Source: Bacteroidota bacterium
Lineage (GTDB): Bacteria; Bacteroidota; Bacteroidia; B-17B0; Aurantibacillaceae
Reading direction: 5' to 3'
Assembly: GCA_013816615.1 (NCBI GenBank)
Contig: JACDED010000025.1
Location: 1-38,926, forward strand
Length of the DNA stretch: 38,926 nucleotides
The notes below the pieces were generated by a model, which saw only the letters and a list, made by a program, of their open reading frames with translations, was not told the DNA's origin and did no database searches. Both the position numbers and the translations under genes were made by a program. Of the stretch, positions 1-9,535 are shown piece after piece; the stretch's first letter is position 1, and every line of letters begins with the position of its first letter.

Positions 1-111
1 GGAGATTGCTTTTCTTAATCATAGTCAAAGATACAAAGCAACTCACATAATAAAAACCAATGATATCAATAGTTTCAGACAATATAGTGTTGAAATCCCA
101 CTGTTCATTGC

Positions 112-306
112 TTGCAGCGGACTCTTATTATTGATAGCGTTGGGAAATTAGGAGAATACAAAGTAATGAATAGTCGCAAATGTGCTACAACATTCTCAAA
201 AAAACTGGAAGAGCGTTTTATAAGATGGTTTATTAATCTGCAATTTCCGCCAGAGCTTTATAATACTAAATTTGAAATACGACTTGGTACAGGACTTAAA
301 TGCTAA
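112..306 (+). CDS. Doubtful short ORF in the left-edge region
   Basis: The first 325 bases hold no gene I recognise. A 64-codon frame opens with TTG at 112, although the frame is open from 94, and it ends at a TAA just before the convergent phosphatase gene. The product is basic and mixed, with no signal peptide, membrane segment or motif I can name. A second open stretch lies in another frame at bases 2-151 and ends at a TAG. It could be the tail of a gene that begins left of the window. The two frames overlap, so at most one is likely coding, unless this is a decayed gene with a frameshift. Confidence that it is a real gene is low. Confidence 0.2.
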   Translation: MQRTLIIDSVGKLGEYKVMNSRKCATTFSKKLEERFIRWFINLQFPPELYNTKFEIRLGTGLKC

Positions 307-325
307 ATAAAAATAGTCACTAATT

Positions 326-2902
326 TTATATTTTTATTCCGATGATCGTTATATCATCCAATTGCTCCAATTCACCTTTCCAACTTCTAAATGTTTCGTC
401 AAGTATGGTTTTTTGTAATGATAAAATCTCGCCTGACATGGTCAAGATCTTTTCTTCTAATTTTTTATACATGAATTTTTTGCCCTTTGGTCCGCCAAAC
501 TGATCTGCCAGGCCATCTGTCATCAGATAAAATGTTGTGCCTTCTTTATAATCAATTTGGTGAGTTGTAAATGCCTGGCGATGGTCGCTTTTACCAACAG
601 GTTGCTTATCAGCTCTAATAACATTTAGCTCTTTATCTTTCACATATAAAAGCTGATTATTAGCGCCGCTCCAAAATATTTTTTTATTTTTTTTATCAAA
701 ACAGATCAATGAAATATCCATTCCGTCTTTTATCTCTTCCCCACTCTTATCAAAAGTTTCTAATACAAGATCGGTAGTTTTATCTAGTATTTTCCCTGTA
801 TCTCTTAAGCTAAATTCTTTTACAGCTTTATCTAACGCATTACTACAAACAATACTTACTAATGCACCCGGCACGCCATGCCCGGTTGAATCTGCGGCTG
901 CCATAAATACCATTTGCTCATTTTCATACATCCAGTAAAAATCACCGGCAACAATATCTTTAGGTTTATAAAAAATAAAATTATGCGGCAAATGTTTTTG
1001 AATAAGCTCAGGGGCTGGTAAAATTGCATTTTGCAATCGCTTGGCATAATTAATACTATCAATTATCTCTTTTTGTTTTTCTTCTACTAAAGCACTTTTT
1101 TGCTCTACTAATTCTTTTTGCTGACTAATAAGTTTATTGTCTTTTTGTTTTTGCATATAACCCCTTACTGCAAAAAACAATAATCCTAACACAAGTATAC
1201 CACCAATAGCGAGGGCATTACGTTGAGTATTCTTTCTTTTAATTTCTTCTTCTGATATTTTTTGATCTTTTTCTAATAAACCAATTTGTTGTTTTTGTTT
1301 ATCGGTTTCATACTTCGCCTGCATTTCAGAGATAGAAGCCGCGAATTTTTTATTGAATGTTGAATCATTAATGTTACTATAAAGGACATGAAATTTATAT
1401 GCGTTTTCGAAATTTTTTATTTCTTTATAAGAATTTGAAAGTGTAAGATACGATTCGCCCAGTTCATTAATATCGCCGATCTCTTTTCTAAGCTCAAGTG
1501 CTTTTAAATAATATTCGATCGATCTTTTGTAATCTTTTTTATCATAATATAATACGCCAATATTATTGGTAATACCTGCAATAGAAGGTCTATCACCCAT
1601 TTCTTCTTTAATTTTAAGTGCTTTTAGATAATATTCAAGAGCTTTATCCGGCTTTTGTAAAGCCTGATGTAAATTTCCAAGGCTTATATAACTGTCAGAC
1701 AACGCTTTTTTATTTCCTATTACTTCTCTCATGCTTAAAGCTTCCTGGTAATATTTCTCCGCTTCTGCATAATTATTAGCTCTAAGATAAATCGCTCCTT
1801 TAAAGCTTATCCTATCAGCTTGTTTTGTTTTATTACCGATCTTTTCTTCTTGTGCAATAGATTTATTTATATACTCCAGGGCTATGTCAGTTTGGTTTAA
1901 CTGATTATACATAGAAGCGATATTTGTGTAACTTGTACCTATTAGTTTTTCTGATCTTGCTTCTTCCCTTATTTTTAAAACCTTAAAAGCGTAAATAAGT
2001 GCCGAATCCATTTTACCTTCTTTGCTAAAAATATTCGAAATGTTTTCAATAGAGCCTGCTAATCCCTCATTATCATGTGCGATGTTATAATAGTGAGATG
2101 CCTTTAAGAGCTTTACTTTTGCTGATTTTATCAAGCCCATCTCATCCTCCGTCATAGCAATATTTACAAGGCTTTTGGCAATTTGTAGCGTATCTTTTAA
2201 CTGCTCAAATACTTTGAGTGCTTTTTCATAGTATTCAATTGATTTTTTAAAATCACCCGAATGAAAGAATACAACGCCAATATTCATAATTGTACCCGCC
2301 TCTTCTGCTTTATCTCCCGTGTTTTTTCGAATAGCAACACATGATAAAAAATCCTTTTCAGCCATTTCTAAATTACCCAGATAGTAGTAAGCTACGCCTC
2401 TTTTATTATACATATCGCCTAGTAAAACCTGCATATTATTGGCAGTTGTAAATGCAATTGCTTTATCCATCATCAAAACAGAAGCATTTATATCAGCTTT
2501 CACATCAAGATAATAAGCATACTTTGCTTTATAGATCTTAGCAACAGCTTCATTTGCTTTTATTGCCAATGCTTCATTCATTACATCTTCAATTAACTCA
2601 AGCCCTTTTTTATCCTTGCCATATTTTAAATGTACTTTCGCTTCGCAGATCTTTCCTTCGAGTATTTTAATTTTATTATTTGATTTCGTGGCTAATTCAG
2701 TTGCCTCTAAAGCATATTTAAGAGCTTTTTCTTCGCTATCAGGCCTATGCTCGTTTGAGAGACTTAATAATGCTTCAATCTTTTTTTCGCCTTGCAAAGA
2801 GTTTAATATAGGTGTTAAACTATCTATTACTTTATTTTGTGAAATTGCATATTTAAAACTAAAAGCAATTAGGAAACTGATTATAAAGATTTTATTTTTC
2901 AT
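326..2902 (-). CDS. TPR-repeat SpoIIE-type (PP2C) serine phosphatase, membrane anchored
   Basis: Likely a sensor phosphatase that dephosphorylates serine/threonine on a partner protein such as an anti-sigma antagonist. The 858 residues start with a signal peptide (1-21, ending AISQ). About nine tetratricopeptide repeats of the form ALEYYLKALKIKEEMGD follow (about 160-510), then a charged helix, one membrane segment (about 562-581), a coiled coil (585-615) and a C-terminal SpoIIE/PP2C domain (about 640-858). Metal-binding motifs are intact: GDFYW at 653, ADSTGHGVPGA at 670, TDGLADQFGG at 795 and DDITI near 849. The TPR part would lie in the periplasm and the phosphatase in the cytoplasm. This layout is common in Bacteroidota. 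The gene lies 13 bp downstream of hutI on the same strand, so the two may be co-transcribed. The partner protein is not in the window. Confidence 0.9.
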   Translation of the reverse strand: MKNKIFIISFLIAFSFKYAISQNKVIDSLTPILNSLQGEKKIEALLSLSNEHRPDSEEKALKYALEATELATKSNNKIKILEGKICEAKVHLKYGKDKKGLELIEDVMNEALAIKANEAVAKIYKAKYAYYLDVKADINASVLMMDKAIAFTTANNMQVLLGDMYNKRGVAYYYLGNLEMAEKDFLSCVAIRKNTGDKAEEAGTIMNIGVVFFHSGDFKKSIEYYEKALKVFEQLKDTLQIAKSLVNIAMTEDEMGLIKSAKVKLLKASHYYNIAHDNEGLAGSIENISNIFSKEGKMDSALIYAFKVLKIREEARSEKLIGTSYTNIASMYNQLNQTDIALEYINKSIAQEEKIGNKTKQADRISFKGAIYLRANNYAEAEKYYQEALSMREVIGNKKALSDSYISLGNLHQALQKPDKALEYYLKALKIKEEMGDRPSIAGITNNIGVLYYDKKDYKRSIEYYLKALELRKEIGDINELGESYLTLSNSYKEIKNFENAYKFHVLYSNINDSTFNKKFAASISEMQAKYETDKQKQQIGLLEKDQKISEEEIKRKNTQRNALAIGGILVLGLLFFAVRGYMQKQKDNKLISQQKELVEQKSALVEEKQKEIIDSINYAKRLQNAILPAPELIQKHLPHNFIFYKPKDIVAGDFYWMYENEQMVFMAAADSTGHGVPGALVSIVCSNALDKAVKEFSLRDTGKILDKTTDLVLETFDKSGEEIKDGMDISLICFDKKNKKIFWSGANNQLLYVKDKELNVIRADKQPVGKSDHRQAFTTHQIDYKEGTTFYLMTDGLADQFGGPKGKKFMYKKLEEKILTMSGEILSLQKTILDETFRSWKGELEQLDDITIIGIKI

Positions 2903-2915
2903 TTAATTGTATTCT

Positions 2916-4166
2916 TCAGCTAAATATTTTTCCGTTTATAAATACATTTTCAATATGATCATTTGAAAATGAGTAAGGAATAAACCCGTAAGAGTTTATT
3001 TTTTTGGTGAGAATGAAGTTGGCTAATTTTCCACGTGTAATGCTTCCTGCTTTATGCCCCATATTCATCGCATAAGCAGAATTAATAGTTGTTGCATTAA
3101 TAACTTCTTCGGGCGTTAATTTATATTGTATACAACCAAGGCTCATCATAAAACCCATATTGCCACTTGGGCTACTACCCGGATTGTAATCACTTGCAAA
3201 AGCAATTGCTAAACCGGCGTCTATCATTTTACGGGCCGGCGGTAAAGGTAATCCTAAAAAGAAAGCAGCACCCGGTAACACAGTTGCCATGGTTTTACTT
3301 TTTAATAATTCTTCAATATCCGAATCGTTACAATACTCTAAATGATCAACACTTATTGCATCGCATTTAATTGCTGTTTTTATTCCGTTACTATGACTTA
3401 ATTGTTCGGCATGCACTTTACCAACAAGGCCGTGTTTTTTTCCTGCCAATAAGATCTTTTCTGTTTCTGCGGCTGTAAAATAATCTTTCTCGCAAAACAC
3501 ATCAATGTAATCTGCCAGTTTTTCTTTGGCAATAGCGGGTAACATTTCATTTATTAAAAGATCAATGTATCCTTCTTTATTACCTTTAAATTCAGGTGGA
3601 ATAGCGTGCGCACCAAGGAAAGTTGCTTTTACCGGAATAATATTAAGATCTTTGATCCGTTTAATAACGCGTAATATTTTTAACTCTGCCTCTAAACTTA
3701 AACCATAACCGCTTTTAATTTCAACAGCACCTGTACCTAATTTTATTATTTCGTTAAAACGAATTAACGATTGCTGAAATAATTCTTCTTCACTTGTTTT
3801 TCTTAATAGCTGAACTGAGTTAATTATTCCTCCCCCTCTTTTGGCAACTTCTTCGTAAGAAAGTCCGTTTATTCTATCTACAAATTCACCTTCACGATTA
3901 CCCGCATAAACAATGTGTGTATGACTATCTGCATAACAGGGTAAGATTATTCTATCGCTTGCGTCTATTACTTCCAGGTCTTTCCAGTCAACAATTCCAG
4001 GAAAATCATCCATAGAACCATAATCTGCTATCAGGCCATTATCAATTGCCAGCCAGGCATTTTCAACACATGGCAGAACTGCCATTTCTTTACCCGAAAC
4101 CTTTACCGGCGCCTCTTCACGCACCTGTACAAGGTTTTTTATGTTTTTAATAAGAAGCTTGCCCAT
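2916..4166 (-). CDS. hutI: Imidazolonepropionase (histidine degradation)
   Basis: Hydrolyses 4-imidazolone-5-propanoate to N-formimidoyl-L-glutamate, the third step of histidine breakdown, in the cytoplasm. The 416 residues match the family length. Metal and substrate residues of the amidohydrolase fold are visible: SHTH (H82, H84), KSGYGL at 151, GAHAIPPEF (H187), HAEQLSH (H252) and FASDYNPGS (D326). The ATG at 4166 gives a normal N-terminus. No hutH, hutU or hutG is seen here, so the pathway genes are scattered or lie elsewhere. The gene is followed after 13 bp by the TPR-SpoIIE phosphatase. It is divergent from the TonB receptor across a 117-bp AT-rich gap in which I see no clear promoter motif. 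Confidence 0.95.
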   Translation of the reverse strand: MGKLLIKNIKNLVQVREEAPVKVSGKEMAVLPCVENAWLAIDNGLIADYGSMDDFPGIVDWKDLEVIDASDRIILPCYADSHTHIVYAGNREGEFVDRINGLSYEEVAKRGGGIINSVQLLRKTSEEELFQQSLIRFNEIIKLGTGAVEIKSGYGLSLEAELKILRVIKRIKDLNIIPVKATFLGAHAIPPEFKGNKEGYIDLLINEMLPAIAKEKLADYIDVFCEKDYFTAAETEKILLAGKKHGLVGKVHAEQLSHSNGIKTAIKCDAISVDHLEYCNDSDIEELLKSKTMATVLPGAAFFLGLPLPPARKMIDAGLAIAFASDYNPGSSPSGNMGFMMSLGCIQYKLTPEEVINATTINSAYAMNMGHKAGSITRGKLANFILTKKINSYGFIPYSFSNDHIENVFINGKIFS

Positions 4167-4283
4167 ACTATTTTAACGTTTTAAAATTATCAAAAACAAT
4201 CGTCTTTACCTAAAATATAAAATATCTTAAAATGCAACACAATATTTTTATTTGTATGCGTTATTAAGGTAATTTAAACGCCA

Positions 4284-6611
4284 ATGAATAAAGAAAAGCT
4301 GTTTATAATTTTTGTTTTACTGAATCTATTTTCGGTTTCACAAACAAAATATACAATTAGTGGCTACGTAAGTGAACAGGGAAGTAAAGAAAATTTACCC
4401 GGGGTGTATGTTGTAATTCCAAAATTAAAAACGGGCACAAGCACAAATAGCTATGGGTTTTATTCAATAACCCTTGCCCAGGATTCTGTTGAACTCATCA
4501 TTAGTTATGTTGGTTATAAATCTAAAAAAGTTAATTTATATCTTAATAAAAATACATCTATAAATTTTGAGCTAAAGGCGGAACAGTTGGCGGAAGTTGA
4601 AGTTACAGCCGATCAAAATTATAAAGTAAGTGAGGATGTGCAAATGAGCACAATTGACATTCCAATTGAACAGATCAAACAAATTCCCGCGCTACTTGGA
4701 GAGAAAGATGTTTTAAAAGTTATTCAGCTCATGCCGGGTGTTCAAAAAGGCAGTGAGGGAAGTTCTGGTATTTATGTAAGAGGTGGCGGGCCTGATCAAA
4801 ATTTAATTATTTTAGATGAGGCGCCCGTTTATAATGCCACACATTTATTCGGGTTCTTTTCGGTTTTTAATGGCGATGCGTTAAAGAGTGTAGAGCTTAT
4901 AAAAGGCGGCTTTCCTGCAAGATATGGTGGCAGGCTTTCTTCTGTTATTGACCTGCAGATGAAAGATGGAAATAAAGAAAAGATACATGGCGAAGGTGGA
5001 ATTGGTATTATTTCCTCCCGCTTAACGCTTGAAGGGCCAATTATAAAAGATAAGTGCTCTTTTTTGGTATCAGGACGACGGACGTATATTGATGCTTTAA
5101 TATATCCATTCCTACCTGCAAAAAGCAAAGTAGGTTATTATTTTTATGACTTTAATGCAAAACTAAATTATGTTTTTAACGATAAAGACAAATTATATTT
5201 AAGCGGTTATTTTGGAAGGGATAAATTTTATTTTAACTCAAAACAAACAAATTACGAAAGCAAATCTAATTTAAACTGGGGCAATGCAACGGGTACCTTG
5301 CGCTGGAACCATTTATTCAGCAGTAAATTATTTTCTAATGCATCGCTTATTTATACAAACTATAAGCTTGGCATTGGCTCAAGTGATAAATATGGTGCCG
5401 ACTTTTTTACCTTAGATTACCGCTCTACTATTCGCGATCTTGGTTTCAAATACAATTTTGATTACATGCCCACGCCAAATCATTATATAAGATTTGGAGC
5501 AAGCAGTACCTGGCATTATTTTTTACCACAGGCCATCGTAATTAAATCTTCTTCGGCATCGCAAAATACTACCAATAAATCTACAGGCATTAACACATTT
5601 GAAAGTGGCATTTACATTGAAGATGACTGGAAAATAACAAATCGTTTAAGAGGTAATTTTGGTGTTAGATTAAGTAGTTTTAATAGTAATGGTGAGAATT
5701 TTTTCAATCCCGAGCCGCGTGCATCATTAAGGTATTTATTTAATAATGATTTTTCTTTAAAGGCCTCTTACGCAATGATGAATCAATACTTACATCTTTT
5801 ATCAAACACAGGTATTGGTTTACCAACTGATCTATGGGTGCCTGCAACCAATAGAATAAAGCCACAGCAATCACAGCAAATAGCTTTGGGTGCGGCAAAA
5901 GACCTTCCAAAACAAAAATTAACCATTACTATTGAAGGTTATTACAAACAGATGAAAAATGTATTGAATTATAAAGAAGGCGCAAGTTTTTTACAAATTA
6001 ATGAAAATGAGAATGCCGAAGGAGCAAGTTGGGAGAACAACGTAACCTCAGGATCTGGAATTAGTTATGGAGCAGAATTTTTTATACAAAAAAAAGTTGG
6101 AAAATTTACAGGCTGGATTGGTTATACCTTATCGTGGACAACCTTAAAATTTGATTCATTAAATTTTGGAAAACCTTTTCCTGCAAGATATGACAGAAGG
6201 CACGACATATCGGTGGTGGGCATGTATAAAATAAACGATCATATTAATATTTCTGCCACATGGGTTTATGGCACAGGCAATGCCATCACATTACCACTTG
6301 CATCTTACGCAGTAAACACGCATTTTTTAACCAGCAATCCCAATTATATTTATAACCAGCCGGTAAATGATTATGGAGAGAAAAATTCATTCAGAATGGC
6401 TGCCTACCATCGCGCGGATATCGGGATCCAGTTCCATAAAAAACTAAAACGCTGCGAACGCATTTTTGAATTGAGTTTTTACAATCTATATAATCAAAAA
6501 AATCCTTTCTTTTATTTTACTCAATTTGATCCTGATAAACAAAAAACAGTATTAATGCAGATCTCATTGTTTCCAATATTACCAAGCGTTTCGTGGACCT
6601 ATAAATTTTAA
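4284..6611 (+). CDS. TonB-dependent outer-membrane receptor with carboxypeptidase-like N-domain
   Basis: An outer-membrane gated channel for an unknown ligand, powered by TonB. The 775 residues comprise a signal peptide (1-19), a carboxypeptidase-regulatory-like beta-sandwich (about 23-97, with ISGYVSEQGSKENLPG), a plug domain (about 115-225, with GIYVRGGGPDQNLIILDEAP and GGFPARYGGRLSSVIDLQ) and a 22-strand-type barrel to the C-terminus, which ends in an aromatic residue (SWTYKF). It is shorter than SusC-type receptors, and no SusD partner follows. Instead a DUF4249 lipoprotein gene starts 3 bp downstream, a pairing seen often in Bacteroidota. The substrate cannot be told from sequence. Confidence 0.9.
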   Translation: MNKEKLFIIFVLLNLFSVSQTKYTISGYVSEQGSKENLPGVYVVIPKLKTGTSTNSYGFYSITLAQDSVELIISYVGYKSKKVNLYLNKNTSINFELKAEQLAEVEVTADQNYKVSEDVQMSTIDIPIEQIKQIPALLGEKDVLKVIQLMPGVQKGSEGSSGIYVRGGGPDQNLIILDEAPVYNATHLFGFFSVFNGDALKSVELIKGGFPARYGGRLSSVIDLQMKDGNKEKIHGEGGIGIISSRLTLEGPIIKDKCSFLVSGRRTYIDALIYPFLPAKSKVGYYFYDFNAKLNYVFNDKDKLYLSGYFGRDKFYFNSKQTNYESKSNLNWGNATGTLRWNHLFSSKLFSNASLIYTNYKLGIGSSDKYGADFFTLDYRSTIRDLGFKYNFDYMPTPNHYIRFGASSTWHYFLPQAIVIKSSSASQNTTNKSTGINTFESGIYIEDDWKITNRLRGNFGVRLSSFNSNGENFFNPEPRASLRYLFNNDFSLKASYAMMNQYLHLLSNTGIGLPTDLWVPATNRIKPQQSQQIALGAAKDLPKQKLTITIEGYYKQMKNVLNYKEGASFLQINENENAEGASWENNVTSGSGISYGAEFFIQKKVGKFTGWIGYTLSWTTLKFDSLNFGKPFPARYDRRHDISVVGMYKINDHINISATWVYGTGNAITLPLASYAVNTHFLTSNPNYIYNQPVNDYGEKNSFRMAAYHRADIGIQFHKKLKRCERIFELSFYNLYNQKNPFFYFTQFDPDKQKTVLMQISLFPILPSVSWTYKF

Positions 6612-6614
6612 GGA

Positions 6615-7436
6615 ATGAAAAAATATATCGCCATATTAATTTTAATGAACCTTTTAACTTCCTGCGAAAAAGAGGCGAATGTAAAATTGCCTGAAACAAA
6701 ACCTTTACCGGTTTTATTTTCTTACATAAGTCCGCAGGATACACTCATAAGAGTTAAACTAACCATGTCGCAGCCTTTGTATGGTACTGCATCCGGAGAT
6801 ATAAGCGATCCTGTAACAAATGCCACTATTATTTTATCATCCACCCAGGGAAATATTACACTACTATATAATAACCAAAGTGGTTATTATGAAGCAATGA
6901 GCAATACTTACCCGATATATTATGGAGCAACTTACAAACTCGGTGTTACATTGGCAAATGGCAGTTTTGCAGAGGCAGAAACAACAGTTCCTGGAAATAT
7001 TATTCCGATATTAAATGCCTCTGCTGAGGCTCTTACAGTAAATAATATGCCGCAAACGCGATTTAAATTGAATTTTAATGATGACGGATCAACTGTCAAT
7101 TATTACCGTGTTTCTGTACTTGGGATAGAGTATAATTTTCCGCTAGACACTTTCTTTTCAGAAACAGGTATACGAGCTATTTATACTGATTTGAATAACA
7201 ACGGAAAAAACATGGAAGTAAGTTTTGAAAATTATGGAGGAAATAATTTAGGTCAAATAGGCTATGATATCTATTTATTAAATTGTAATAAGGATTACTT
7301 TCAGTTTTATAAATCTATTTTTAACTACCAAAACGGGAACCCTTTTGCCGAACCATCGCTTATTTACTCGAACGTAAAAGGCGGCTTTGGCGTGTTTTCG
7401 GCCTATACCATGTCAAAGTACCGTTTAAATATATAA
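6615..7436 (+). CDS. DUF4249 family lipoprotein, partner of the TonB receptor
   Basis: The 273-residue protein has a lipoprotein signal peptide whose lipobox is LLTSC, with the acylated Cys at about residue 17 followed by EKEANVKLPE. The rest is beta-rich and fits DUF4249, whose members are encoded next to this receptor class. The early segment with VLFSYISPQDTLIRVKLT is typical. The start codon lies 3 bp after the receptor stop, with GGA just before the ATG, so the two genes form an operon. By position it probably acts at the outer membrane as an accessory to the receptor, in ligand capture or plug gating. That role is inferred; the family has no settled function. Confidence 0.85.
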   Translation: MKKYIAILILMNLLTSCEKEANVKLPETKPLPVLFSYISPQDTLIRVKLTMSQPLYGTASGDISDPVTNATIILSSTQGNITLLYNNQSGYYEAMSNTYPIYYGATYKLGVTLANGSFAEAETTVPGNIIPILNASAEALTVNNMPQTRFKLNFNDDGSTVNYYRVSVLGIEYNFPLDTFFSETGIRAIYTDLNNNGKNMEVSFENYGGNNLGQIGYDIYLLNCNKDYFQFYKSIFNYQNGNPFAEPSLIYSNVKGGFGVFSAYTMSKYRLNI

Positions 7437-7481
7437 ACTCTTTATGCCTGCTATTTCTTAATTATTTATTAATTTTAGATC

Positions 7482-8606
7482 ATGGCAGGAAATTCTTTTG
7501 GAACCCTTTTTAAATTGAGCACTTTTGGCGAAAGCCACGGCCCTGCTATGGGTGGAACTATTGATGGTTGCCCGGCGGGTTTAAAAATAGATCTTGCTTT
7601 TATACAACAGGAATTAGATCGTCGCAAGCCCGGTCAATCAAATATTACTACGCAACGTAAAGAAAGCGATACGGTAGAATTTTTATCTGGTATTTTTGAA
7701 GGTGTAACAACTGGTACGCCCATTGGTTTTATTATTAAGAATGAAGATCAAAAGCCAAAAGATTATGCGCATTTAAAAGATGCTTACCGCCCTTCGCATG
7801 CAGATTTTACTTATGAAGAAAAATTTGGCATAAGAGATCATAACGGTGGTGGAAGAAGCAGCGCCCGTGAAACAGCATGCAGAATTGTTGCCGGAGCCAT
7901 TGCAAAATTAATTTTAAAACAAAAAAACATTTCAATCAATGCTTTTGTAAAACAGGTTGGAGAAATTAAGCTGGAAAAAACATTTGATCAATTAGATCTT
8001 TCAAAAACAGAAAATAGTATTGTAAGATGTCCGGATGAAACCACCTCTGAAAAGATGATCGCTTACATTGAAGATATAAAAAAACAAGGCGATACCATTG
8101 GAGGCATTATACAATGCGTGATACAAAACACACCTATTGGTTTAGGAGAGCCTGTGTTTAATAAATTACATGCTGTATTAGGCCACGCTATGTTAAGTAT
8201 CAATGCTGTAAAAGGTTTTGAAATTGGAAGTGGCTTTGAAAGCATTCATTTTAAAGGCTCACAGTTGAATGATGTTTTTCTACCCTTCGATTCTACTTCG
8301 ACTGCTTCGACCACTTCGACAGGCTCAGTGGCCGATAAGAAAATAATAACGAAAACAAATAATAGTGGTGGTATACAAGGTGGTATCAGTAATGGTATGC
8401 CTATTTATTTTAATGTAGCTTTTAAACCTGTTGCAACTATTTTACAAAAGCAGAATTCAGTAAATAATAAAGGCGAAGAAATTATTTTAGAAGGCAAAGG
8501 CCGCCACGATCCTTGCGTATTGCCCCGTGCCGTACCTATTGTAGAAAGTATGGCCGCTTTGGTACTGGTAGATTTTTTGTTGCTGGCGAGATGTAATAGA
8601 GCTTAA
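7482..8606 (+). CDS. aroC: Chorismate synthase with a repeat-derived insertion
   Basis: Converts 5-enolpyruvylshikimate-3-phosphate to chorismate using reduced FMN, the last step of the shikimate pathway. The 374-residue protein has the family signatures: [12 protein letters not shown] near the N-terminus, [67 protein letters not shown] and [16 protein letters not shown]. The usual short loop between KGSEHND-like and RTKTN-like blocks is replaced here by a Ser/Thr-rich stretch of about 15-20 residues encoded by CTTCGAC repeats at 8286-8330. All catalytic blocks are intact on both sides, so the enzyme is probably active. The stop lies 3 bp before the end of the convergent downstream gene. Confidence 0.95.
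   Translation: MAGNSFGTLFKLSTFGESHGPAMGGTIDGCPAGLKIDLAFIQQELDRRKPGQSNITTQRKESDTVEFLSGIFEGVTTGTPIGFIIKNEDQKPKDYAHLKDAYRPSHADFTYEEKFGIRDHNGGGRSSARETACRIVAGAIAKLILKQKNISINAFVKQVGEIKLEKTFDQLDLSKTENSIVRCPDETTSEKMIAYIEDIKKQGDTIGGIIQCVIQNTPIGLGEPVFNKLHAVLGHAMLSINAVKGFEIGSGFESIHFKGSQLNDVFLPFDSTSTASTTSTGSVADKKIITKTNNSGGIQGGISNGMPIYFNVAFKPVATILQKQNSVNNKGEEIILEGKGRHDPCVLPRAVPIVESMAALVLVDFLLLARCNRA
8286..8330 (+). repeat. In-frame TTCGAC repeat element inside aroC
   Basis: Four TTCGA words occur at 8286, 8297, 8306 and 8315. The last three lie in near-identical 9-mers of the form CTTCGACNN (8296-8304, 8305-8313, 8314-8322). The tract ends CTTCGACAGGCTCAGTG, a string I recognise as resembling intergenic palindromic repeats found in many Bacteroidota genomes. 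It reads through in the aroC frame as alternating Ser and Thr and adds a loop that chorismate synthases normally lack. GC content is visibly higher than in the flanks. The mobile-repeat origin is inferred from its resemblance and position. Confidence 0.6.
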
Positions 8607-8609
8607 CAC

Positions 8610-9509
8610 CTATTCTTTAATAAACTTTGAGTAAAAAGGGTTTCCTTTTTCATCTTCTACTTTAAGAATATACAGTCCATTTGAAATTTTCGAAACATCA
8701 ATTACTTTATCCTCTAAAATATTTTGGCTTGTAACCAAATCACCCAAATTGTCATAGATAGCATAATTATTTAAAGGAAAATCGCTATTAACTTTCAAAC
8801 TTGAGTTTGCAGGATTAGGAAATACCTTCAAAGCGTTTTTCTTATCATAAAACTTTTGTATAGCTGTTGGGTCGCAAGTTGAAAAAAGGGTTGAATATAT
8901 TGTATGTGGCTCAAAAGGACAATCTCCAAAAGCTGTTTGCGTAAAATTATCTTCAAATCCTACACCTTCAATTAGCCTTGTATTAAAGCCTCCGGCACAA
9001 TTAAAATTGAAACGCTTGTAATAAATTCCACAAAAAGCAACGCTATCAATTGAAGAAACTATTCTTCTTTGATTTGAGTTATTAGCCCATGCAGGATTTG
9101 TAAAAGCAAAAGTATTCTTTAAAGTATCACCTACATTTAAATTAAAATCATACCACAATTGCTCTACTGCATTCGGTGCTGTTACGTTTAAATAATACAC
9201 TTTTTTATTTACTGAGTCATTTCTGTAAGCAAATGCTACTATCGGAGAGCCTGGTGATTGATAAGGATTTCCTCCTGGGTAATTATAATATTTTACTTTT
9301 TTGTAGCTTACCGAATTTACAATTATATCACCATCCGCAAAATATTTTTGATACGAATAATAAGCAGAACTAAAGGGACCAATATTATGCGATCCAGAAA
9401 CTTTCCATACCGCAAAACTTTCAGGAAAAGGCTTATATACGCTTGTTTGTGAGAATGAAAAATTATTCATCACAATCAACAAACCAAATAATATGATTTT
9501 ACGAATCAT
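8610..9509 (-). CDS. Secreted T9SS type A sorting-domain protein, function unknown
   Basis: The 299-residue protein has a signal peptide (1-20, ending NFSFSQ) and a C-terminal type A T9SS sorting domain (about 225-299) with KVFPNPANSSLKV, SNGLYILKVEDEKG and a final KFIKE. The middle part is beta-rich with scattered aromatic residues and four cysteines (FCG, NCAGG, GDCPF, STCDP) that could form disulphides. I recognise no catalytic motif. It should cross the outer membrane by the type IX system and be released or anchored at the surface. It is convergent with aroC (3 bp between stops) and precedes the thioesterase gene on the same strand orientation by 26 bp. Confidence 0.85.
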   Translation of the reverse strand: MIRKIILFGLLIVMNNFSFSQTSVYKPFPESFAVWKVSGSHNIGPFSSAYYSYQKYFADGDIIVNSVSYKKVKYYNYPGGNPYQSPGSPIVAFAYRNDSVNKKVYYLNVTAPNAVEQLWYDFNLNVGDTLKNTFAFTNPAWANNSNQRRIVSSIDSVAFCGIYYKRFNFNCAGGFNTRLIEGVGFEDNFTQTAFGDCPFEPHTIYSTLFSTCDPTAIQKFYDKKNALKVFPNPANSSLKVNSDFPLNNYAIYDNLGDLVTSQNILEDKVIDVSKISNGLYILKVEDEKGNPFYSKFIKE

Positions 9510-9535
9510 GGTTATATAAATTTACAAAAAAAAGA

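Noticed and set aside
1-325. A recognisable gene or IS remnant at the left edge
   Set aside because: Two overlapping open frames exist, but neither shows a motif I can name; kept only as a doubtful ORF.
4829-5128. A 99-codon minus-strand frame inside the TonB receptor gene
   Set aside because: It lies wholly opposite the conserved plug domain, has no signal or motif, and is explained as a shadow of the real gene.
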